A stretch of DNA of 64,000 nt from Mesorhizobium sp. LHD-90. Its GTDB lineage: Bacteria > Pseudomonadota > Alphaproteobacteria > Rhizobiales > Rhizobiaceae. A program made the position numbers and the translations under genes. The stretch is from assembly GCF_030929505.1 (NCBI RefSeq), contig NZ_JAVFVV010000014.1, positions 1 through 64,000 on the forward strand, written 5' to 3'. Under the pieces are notes generated by a model. That model searched no databases. It was not told where the DNA came from and worked only from the letters and a program-made list of their open reading frames with translations. Below are positions 59,601 to 64,000 of this stretch, in pieces (the first letter of the stretch is position 1; the number at the start of each line of letters is the position of its first letter).

Positions 59601-60124
59601 GCCAGGCGTGGGCTCGGCCGGACATCATCGTGGAGATGGTGGATCGTGGAGATCGTGGAGACCGCGGACGGCCAAGCGGGCGCCGCTTCGGCACGCTCAT
59701 CCACGCTCTCTTGGCGACGATCGATCTTGATGCGGGGGTGGATGCGATCAAGGCTGGGGCGGCAATCAATGGGCGGCTCGTCGACGCGACAGAAGAGGAA
59801 ATCCAGGCTGCTGTCGCCATGGTCGGCGGGGCGCTCGCGCATCCAATTCTGCGAAGGGCCGCAGCCAGCGCAGGCAAGGGCGGCCTCCGCCGTGAAACTC
59901 CAGTGCTGCTCAAACGGGACGATGGCAGCCTGGTCGAGGGCACAGTCGACCTCGCCTTTCACGAGGACACGCCTGATTTCGTCGGCTGGACCGTCGTGGA
60001 TTTTAAAACTGACCGTGAGTTCGAGGCGATGGCTGTCCGCTACACTGAGCAGGTCAGGATCTATTCGGAAGCGATAGGTGCGGCTACGGGCTCGCCGACG
60101 CGGGGCGTCGTGCTGGTGCTCTGA
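56618..60124 (+). CDS. AddA-like UvrD-family helicase-nuclease
   Basis: A 1168-residue superfamily 1A helicase: motif I VEAAAGTGKTTALVGR (~residue 26), motif Ia AVTFTEKAAGEMKLRLR, motif II FFVDEFQDTDPLQAE, motif III LVGDPKQSIYRFRRADVALY, motif V VRVMTVHKAKGLEFPVV and motif VI RVAYVAATRARDLLVV. The C-terminal ~200 residues form a second PD-(D/E)XK nuclease (RRFGTLIHALLATI, EGTVDLAFHED, WTVVDFKTDREF, YTEQVRIYSEAI). This is the AddA architecture. It is translationally coupled to the AddB-like gene. A chromosomal AddAB would normally do break repair, so a plasmid pair next to a PLD protein suggests a different use. Confidence 0.9.
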   Translation: MTDFADTEARGRILTEFGTTLFVEAAAGTGKTTALVGRIVGLVRIGAGTLDRIIAVTFTEKAAGEMKLRLRNEIEKARPEAAPEGRNRLDRALKELELARIGTIHAFCGDLLHERPVEAGIDPLFEVASEEEADALADEAFEGWFQQVLADPPEGVQRILRRRSGRQSPREQLRSAMQDLRKHRDFPERWRRDPFDRNGAIDALIDQLNQLGALTAASSWADDYLTRNLAEIARFVDETTRIEAIRGRDYDLLEAELRRLPKLRSWGWKGAQRTTFGPLSRDDVLARRDQTKADLDAFIATSDADLAPLLHETLQAPIVDYEVLKAKAGRLDFLDLLIKARDLIRDVADVRRELQERFTHFFVDEFQDTDPLQAEILLLLAADEPSETNWRTVHPIPGKLFLVGDPKQSIYRFRRADVALYEDVKQRLLGVGAELLHLTTSFRAPRSIQSFVNGAFAPAMEAGPDVSQAGYVPLQPSRPEIPGRPTIVALPVPRPYGDYGKIVGWRITESFPEAVGAFIDWLVSDSGWTVEEDGKAAAIRPRHIAILFRRLRNFGTDVTRAYVRALEARRIQHVLVGGRSFHDREEVIALRNALTAIEWPDDELSVFATLRGPFFALGDEALLAFRQYVEGDGSLKTRRLHSMYAVDRTALDPAVAEVADALALLRRLHVGRNHRPTAETITMLLEAVRAHAGIALWPTGEQALANCQRLIDMARHFEGRASSFRAFVEKIDADAERGEADEAPIVEEGTEGVRVMTVHKAKGLEFPVVILADPTCKGARDTPSRHVDPIRRLWLEPLCGSSPTELLEAADTELKQDQAEAVRVAYVAATRARDLLVVPVCGDQLIEGWLGVLDPMLYPGDEARRQSEPAQGCPVFGEDSVVERGSQGVPPALGSVRPGLHRPAADGPGVVWWDPAVLSLEIEEQAPLRHQRILEADPNGTAAAASEENYAAWKLARDALLVQASHPSRSVRTVTSLARAAAVSTTEINVADAGGQAWARPDIIVEMVDRGDRGDRGRPSGRRFGTLIHALLATIDLDAGVDAIKAGAAINGRLVDATEEEIQAAVAMVGGALAHPILRRAAASAGKGGLRRETPVLLKRDDGSLVEGTVDLAFHEDTPDFVGWTVVDFKTDREFEAMAVRYTEQVRIYSEAIGAATGSPTRGVVLVL

Positions 60125-60245
60125 TTGAAATAGCCAAACGAGAGGGCAGCGCGCTGAAAGTACGCCACATGCGTTTCGACTTCATCGCGCGCGGGATGAA
60201 GGACCAACATTGCCGGATCGACCCAATTCTCGAACCTGTCACGAT

Positions 60246-60371
60246 ATGTCGAATGAACATATGAAGGGACTGATCGAACTCTCAACCTCACCAAACGTGA
60301 GGCATCTCCAAGCAATTGCGTCGGGAGAAATCCCGGGTGAGGAGGACGAAGAGGAGCTTCTTGCAGCGTAA
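60246..60371 (+). CDS. Possible small acidic protein, 41 aa
   Basis: ATG at 60246 reads MSNEHMKGLIELSTSPNVRH then LQAIASGEIPGEEDEEELLA A and TAA at 60369. The composition looks like a real short protein with an acidic tail, but the ribosome binding site is poor. An alternative frame from 60169 (31 residues, MRFDFIARGMKDQ...) overlaps it. Function unknown. Confidence 0.45.
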   Translation: MSNEHMKGLIELSTSPNVRHLQAIASGEIPGEEDEEELLAA

Positions 60372-60445
60372 CCGCCGCCATTCCACTACACCTTTCGCCC
60401 GCTGCCTAGGGTCAGAGGATACGAGGCTCTGATAGCGTGCGGACC

Positions 60446-60607
60446 ATGGAAACATATGAAAATGAAGAACCGGGGGCAGGGCTCGAGGAGTACCTTCGGA
60501 TTGCCAAGAGTATCTACGATCGGATGAGGCGAGAGAACTCTTGGCCGTGGGTGGTTGATCCAGAGGAGTGGAAGGAGCTGCATGGCGAAACGCCCCGCAG
60601 CAAATAG
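60446..60607 (+). CDS. Small hypothetical protein, 53 aa
   Basis: METYENEEPGAGLEEYLRIA is followed by KSIYDRMRRENSWPWVVDPE and EWKELHGETPRSK. It is acidic, helical and Trp-rich, with realistic codon use. It ends nine bases before the end of the convergent interrupted gene. The upstream GCGGACC is only a weak ribosome site. Function unknown; its place beside a nuclease-helicase pair leaves open an inhibitor or regulator role. Confidence 0.6.
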   Translation: METYENEEPGAGLEEYLRIAKSIYDRMRRENSWPWVVDPEEWKELHGETPRSK

Positions 60608-60616
60608 CGGCAGACT

Positions 60617-61141
60617 CTACATCGACCACACCTTTGCCTCCCGCAGCCAATCAGGAACTTCATAGCCTCTCACCAACGGGTGGTTCTCCAGCATCATCCG
60701 AATGGTCCTGACGACGGCAACCCCACGGGTGAATTCTTCATCATAAGCAAAACCAAATTCCAGGAACTCCAGATTGTCGCGTAGGACGCCTCCGGCAGGG
60801 CTCTCCGTCCCGGATCGCTGGTGGATGCGGCCGTGGATTTCGTCGACCTCGTAGTAGTAACGAGGATCGTTGCGATACCACTCCAACACCCGAAGGTCGA
60901 ACACCCTGTAATCCAGTTGGGGCGCGCCGCGCTTCAGCTCCCGGGTAAACGGTGCAGGCTCACCATCACCACTGCCGATTTGCTCCAGATGTTTGGGTGT
61001 CGGATAGAGACAACCGCTCCCGAGTCCGTCACGCTCAATCTTCTCGAGTTACACGTCGATCGGCTCGGCAGGGAATGCCTTGATATGCGGATTGGGATGT
61101 CCGTCTCCCGGCACGATTGCCAGTCTGTACTGATTCGGCAT
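60617..61141 (-). pseudogene. Gene interrupted by an in-frame TAA at 61049-61051
   Basis: Starting at ATG 61141 (GGGAG four to five bases upstream) the frame reads MPNQYRLAIVPGDGHPNPHI, KAFPAEPIDV, then TAA, then LEKIERDGLGSGCLYPTPKH and on without another stop to DWLREAKVWSM. The later part (FDLRVLEWYRNDPRYYYEVD, EIHGRIHQRSGTESPAGG) is convincingly protein-like but has no ATG of its own; a GTG at 60904 could give a 95-residue fragment. The full product would be about 174 residues. Family not recognised. It is downstream of the 202-residue gene at 61207 and may share its promoter. Confidence 0.65.
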
Positions 61142-61206
61142 CGCGCTCCCGCTGCACAAACGCTTACATACTCGACGTATCAACCCGGCAGGGTCTCGTC
61201 GATTTC

Positions 61207-61815
61207 CTACCACCAATCCCGCCGGTTTCCGATCCACTCCCACCGCCCATCACCACCACCGAGCCCGAGGATTAGGCAAGCGTCAAGGCTGGCTTGGCAG
61301 TCCGCGATGCACTTCGCCCGAGCAGCGGGATCCGGAATGGAATTGCAGCCGTGCAGACAATCGTTGTGGCGGCTTCCACATACCAGTTCAGGATTGCTGA
61401 TACCGCCCCTCAGATCATTGAGAAGCTGCCACCGGAACGCCTGCCGTTGGGCTAGAAGTGGCGAAATGGAGGAATAGGGCCGAGCGTATAGTAACCCAGG
61501 GGTCGAACCCCCACCACCGCATCCGCAGTCCGTGGTGGCATCGTTCGCCTTGCCCATCGTGACCGAGCGCACGCTCGCTTCAGCCTCAACTAGTAGCGTT
61601 ACCCTTTGTGCATCGTCATCAGCCTTGAAAGCGGCCAGCACTGACGCGCGAGGGTACTCTACGAACGACCGGCTGGTTTGAGTTTTGCTTATGGCAATCG
61701 TGTCCCGATCAACACTCCGCACGTATCCGGAAACGGTCACAGATTCTCCCTCTGCTTCCGCGTGAGCCATCGTCAGTGGATCGGCCTTAAGCTCCGATAA
61801 GTCCAACTTCTCCAT
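61207..61815 (-). CDS. Cys- and Gly-rich unknown protein, 202 aa
   Basis: Not recognised. The first 90 residues look like a small beta domain (ESVTVSGYVRSVDRDTIAIS, RVTLLVEAEASVRSVTMG). A Gly-rich patch DCGCGGGGST follows, then a C-terminal helical part with regularly spaced cysteines (HNDCLHGCNS, AKCIADCQASLDACL) that could bind metal or form disulphides. No signal peptide. GGGAGAAG lies six bases before the ATG. It precedes the interrupted gene 66 bases downstream. A role as a peptide or natural-product related protein is possible but unsupported. Confidence 0.7.
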   Translation of the reverse strand: MEKLDLSELKADPLTMAHAEAEGESVTVSGYVRSVDRDTIAISKTQTSRSFVEYPRASVLAAFKADDDAQRVTLLVEAEASVRSVTMGKANDATTDCGCGGGGSTPGLLYARPYSSISPLLAQRQAFRWQLLNDLRGGISNPELVCGSRHNDCLHGCNSIPDPAARAKCIADCQASLDACLILGLGGGDGRWEWIGNRRDWW

Positions 61816-61983
61816 GATACTTCTCCCTGAGATCTGTTGTCTGGTCTCTGCTCCGAAATAGGGTGATGCGCTGGGTCAAAAGCGTGAAGTCTGTCGACGG
61901 TCCCAACAGGCCAACAATATTCGTTCGGACGGCCATATCAATCGGCCATTAGCGAGCTCGAGTTTTGGCCCCACGACCTCTGG

Positions 61984-62043
61984 GTGCACTCATAAAGCGT
62001 GTCCGCTCAAACGGCCGCTCTGCCACTGAGCTATTTCAGTCAA
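61984..62043 (-). other. tRNA-like fragment (D-arm only)
   Basis: On the minus strand GAAATAGCTCAGTGGCAGAG C resembles the start of a tRNA with a D arm (GCTC/GAGC). No proper anticodon stem with a 7-base loop and no GTTCGA-type T arm follow, so it appears to be a remnant. Confidence 0.4.
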
Positions 62044-62110
62044 GGCTGCCCAATTTGCCAGATTGGCAAGTGGTGACCCTCATCGTCCCACTTCTCGAAG
62101 CCGTCAGCAC

Positions 62111-62494
62111 ATGCGGAAGAAATATGTGCTTGCACTTATAGAGGCTTCGAAGGCGCAAGAAGCAAAGAAACTCAAATTGGTTCTCCATCCCGCCAATGAC
62201 AATGACGCAGCCGAGCTTGAATATGCCTCATTGCCAAAACGCGACACGCCGAACGAACGGGCAAGCCGACTTTCCGCCTTCGTCCAGGCCTCTCAGGCCG
62301 AAGGAAGCGGCCCTGCGGGCGGAAGGAAGCGCTGGTCTTGTGGCAGCGTCCGCATGGCAGGCGGGCACTGCATCGGCATCTTTTGGCCAGACGCGATCCC
62401 GATCCAGGGGCGGCACTACAGCTGCCACTGGAGCGGGACCCGCGTGGACTTCGTGCGCCAGTACGACACCAGACGCGTGCTAGAGGTCACCTGA
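62111..62494 (+). CDS. Hypothetical protein, 127 aa
   Basis: Not recognised. The N-terminal half is helical and basic (MRKKYVLALIEASKAQEAKK, LKLVLHPANDNDAAELEY). The C-terminal half has an aromatic and Cys-containing stretch (RWSCGSVRMAGGHCIGIFWP, GRHYSCHWSGTRVDFVRQYD). The ATG at 62111 has no strong ribosome site. It converges on the helicase gene at the right edge. Confidence is moderate because overlapping frames are also open. Confidence 0.5.
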   Translation: MRKKYVLALIEASKAQEAKKLKLVLHPANDNDAAELEYASLPKRDTPNERASRLSAFVQASQAEGSGPAGGRKRWSCGSVRMAGGHCIGIFWPDAIPIQGRHYSCHWSGTRVDFVRQYDTRRVLEVT

Positions 62495-62562
62495 TAGCGC
62501 TGCCAGAATCGGCGGCAGCGCGGCACACTCGGCTTCGCACTGCGAGCCAAGTCTGAGCCAAG

Positions 62563-64000
62563 CTACCCACCACCCGCTATGTTGAAAAGCTTATGGACGA
62601 GCCCATCGATGTAATGGGAGTCCAGCCCCTCACTTGAACCGTCCTCTGTGATGATCAACCTTCCGTCCGGTGACGTTTCGGACCACCGAGCAAAGCCATT
62701 CGCACGGTATAGCGTCTCCTTCCTAGCCCACCGATTACGATAGGACGGGAGGTCTAGCCTGCCGCAATGCTCCCAATACCAGACCTGCTCGCCAGCCGTG
62801 ACGCGAAAGTCGGCCCAGCGCCCTCTGGCGTTGTCGGAGAACGGCAGCGGCGGCTCCACCTCGTAGATCAGCAGCCCGCGCTGCTCGAACCCATACAGAA
62901 TGTTGGCGATCGCCAGCTCCGATTTTGAGCTGACATATTCGCCACGAATGGTGCGATGCTTGAGGTGCTCCTCAAGGAACCCTCGCGTCTGGTGGATGAT
63001 CCCGGCAGGCAGGCCCGTCGGTGGTATCGTTCGCTTGGGATCAGTTTCGCGCAGCAGGTTGGTCGTCCTCGCGCCGACATCGGAGAAGGCATCGTGGCGG
63101 TAGGCGAGCACCCGGTCGAATCCTCCTTGGTGCAGTATCCAGATACGCTCGGTCTGCCGAGTCAGCGCCGTGTAGATCATCTCGCGCGACAGCAATCGGC
63201 TGTTTGCTGGAAGGACCAAGATGACAAGGCCGAACTGGCTGCCCTGCGCCTTATGAACTGTGACAGCGTAGGCCAACTCTAGATAGGGCTGGCCGTCATC
63301 CCGAAATGCCGAGCGTGAAAAGCCGAATGAGCGGTCGCTACGTCCGGCGAATTCCACATTTACAAATTTGGGGTTCGCGTGACCATAGGCAGTCTGCCCC
63401 GTAACAAGTCCGATCTCGCCGTTCGCAATGTATTCTTTCTCTTTGGGACTATCGCCCGGCTGATACTGATAGGCTTCCCGCTTGTGATTTCTGACGCAGA
63501 TCACCTTGTCCCCGTAGGTGATCTGTTCGGGTCCCTGCGGCTTGACAGTTCGGAACCACTTCTTTCTCCAAGATACCTGGTTGGACCTGATTGCGCCGGC
63601 CAACCGTTCGGCCCGATATCGGTCCTTGATGAGCCGGTTAAGATAGATCGATCCACCGGCTTGCGCGCGGTTGACGGATAGAATCTGCCAAGCCTCGGCC
63701 TTCGCGGAACAGCCGGAATCGAAGTTGAGATAGCCCTTGGCGTTCTTGGCGGCGCCGAGCGAGGTTTCGATACTCGCAATGACGTCTCCATCCTCGTTGG
63801 CCGCGAACTCTGTCTCGAAGATCGACTGAACCAGCCCGGGCAACTCCGCCACGGATTCCCATTGCCGCAGGCGAAGGTGATGGTCATCGAATCCATCGAG
63901 CGTCATGGCAGCGACCTCGTCCTCGCCCGGCTCCAGATGGCGTCCCGAAAAGATTGCCGCAAGCTGCGCATCGCTTCGGTCGCCCCGCTGGCGCATCGAC
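62563..64000 (-). CDS. RecD/UvrD-like helicase with nuclease-like tail, 5' end outside the window
   Basis: The visible 478 residues hold the second helicase half: ITYGDKVICVRNHKREAYQY, NGEIGLVTGQ, then LAYAVTVHKAQGSQFGLVIL (motif V) and SREMIYTALTRQTERIWIL (motif VI), as in RecD/UvrD C-terminal domains. Walker A and B must lie upstream of the window edge. After about residue 340 a separate domain has SSKSELAIANILYGF, RGRWADFRVTAGEQVWYWEH CG and RNRWARKETLY; the Glu, Asp and Glu-x-His pattern fits a Vsr/PD-(D/E)XK-type nuclease. Its place beside the AddAB-like operon suggests defence, but this is inference. Confidence 0.85.
   Translation of the reverse strand, partial: SMRQRGDRSDAQLAAIFSGRHLEPGEDEVAAMTLDGFDDHHLRLRQWESVAELPGLVQSIFETEFAANEDGDVIASIETSLGAAKNAKGYLNFDSGCSAKAEAWQILSVNRAQAGGSIYLNRLIKDRYRAERLAGAIRSNQVSWRKKWFRTVKPQGPEQITYGDKVICVRNHKREAYQYQPGDSPKEKEYIANGEIGLVTGQTAYGHANPKFVNVEFAGRSDRSFGFSRSAFRDDGQPYLELAYAVTVHKAQGSQFGLVILVLPANSRLLSREMIYTALTRQTERIWILHQGGFDRVLAYRHDAFSDVGARTTNLLRETDPKRTIPPTGLPAGIIHQTRGFLEEHLKHRTIRGEYVSSKSELAIANILYGFEQRGLLIYEVEPPLPFSDNARGRWADFRVTAGEQVWYWEHCGRLDLPSYRNRWARKETLYRANGFARWSETSPDGRLIITEDGSSEGLDSHYIDGLVHKLFNIAGGG

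Noticed and set aside
60169-60264. 31-codon frame after the AddA-like gene
   Set aside because: No ribosome site and overlap with a better small frame at 60246; could be part of a frameshifted gene but evidence is too weak.
61984-62043. Functional tRNA gene on the minus strand
   Set aside because: Only a D arm is present; no proper anticodon stem-loop or T arm.
1-64000. CRISPR array or insertion sequence
   Set aside because: I found no regularly spaced repeats and no transposase-like protein; the serine recombinase is of resolvase type with no accompanying transposase.

Overview
The window looks like part of a large repABC plasmid from the alphaproteobacterial order Hyphomicrobiales (rhizobia, agrobacteria, brucellae and relatives). 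The evidence is a complete repA-repB-repC cassette with a counter-transcribed RNA signature between repB and repC and two parS-like palindromes; rhizobial plasmid families (DUF1419, DUF736, DUF2493/SLOG, WGR, an RHE_PE00001-like protein); a VirB/VirD4 conjugation system; and high GC. No transposase, integrase, rRNA or CRISPR array was seen. All gene identities come from reading motifs, not from a database search.

Layout. 1-16.4 kb is a plasmid housekeeping and anti-host region: a large ParB-like protein cut by the left edge, small unknown genes, a Tat-exported intradiol dioxygenase, a giant methyltransferase-helicase of the strawberry-notch type, a Toprim protein, two SLOG-fold proteins, DUF736, WGR and a XRE regulator. 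It holds a 130-base long inverted repeat and two copies of a dispersed intergenic repeat. 16.5-21 kb is the DNA-processing module: a VirC1-like ParA with a ribbon-helix-helix partner faces mobC and a MOB-P relaxase across an AT-rich gap with a strong oriT candidate. An orphan AAA/DUF4143 ATPase and a tRNA-Arg(TCG) follow. 22.9-35.8 kb is a minus-strand mating-pair operon read virB1-B2-B3-B4-(second transglycosylase)-B5-lipoprotein-B6-B8-B9-B10-B11-virD4, mostly joined by ATGA overlaps. Divergent from it lie three tandem secreted nuclease-fold proteins and a Cys-rich secreted protein. 39-42 kb holds a compact signalling operon (response regulator, FkbM-type methyltransferase, periplasmic molybdopterin-fold protein, histidine kinase). 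42.3-48.8 kb is repABC with a small downstream gene, a serine recombinase and an RHE_PE00001-like protein.

49-64 kb is accessory DNA resembling a defence island. A four-gene set encodes an unknown 529-residue protein, a two-HKD phospholipase D-like protein, an AddB-like Fe-S nuclease and an AddA-like helicase-nuclease. It is followed by small unknown genes and a RecD-like helicase with a fused nuclease-like tail that runs off the right edge. This four-gene set is my best candidate for an undescribed system; the oriT candidate and the signalling operon come next.

Three genes are interrupted by single in-frame stop codons (TGA at 3632, TAG at 38227, TAA at 61049 on the minus strand) with protein-like sequence continuing in frame. 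That suggests recent decay, sequence error or readthrough.
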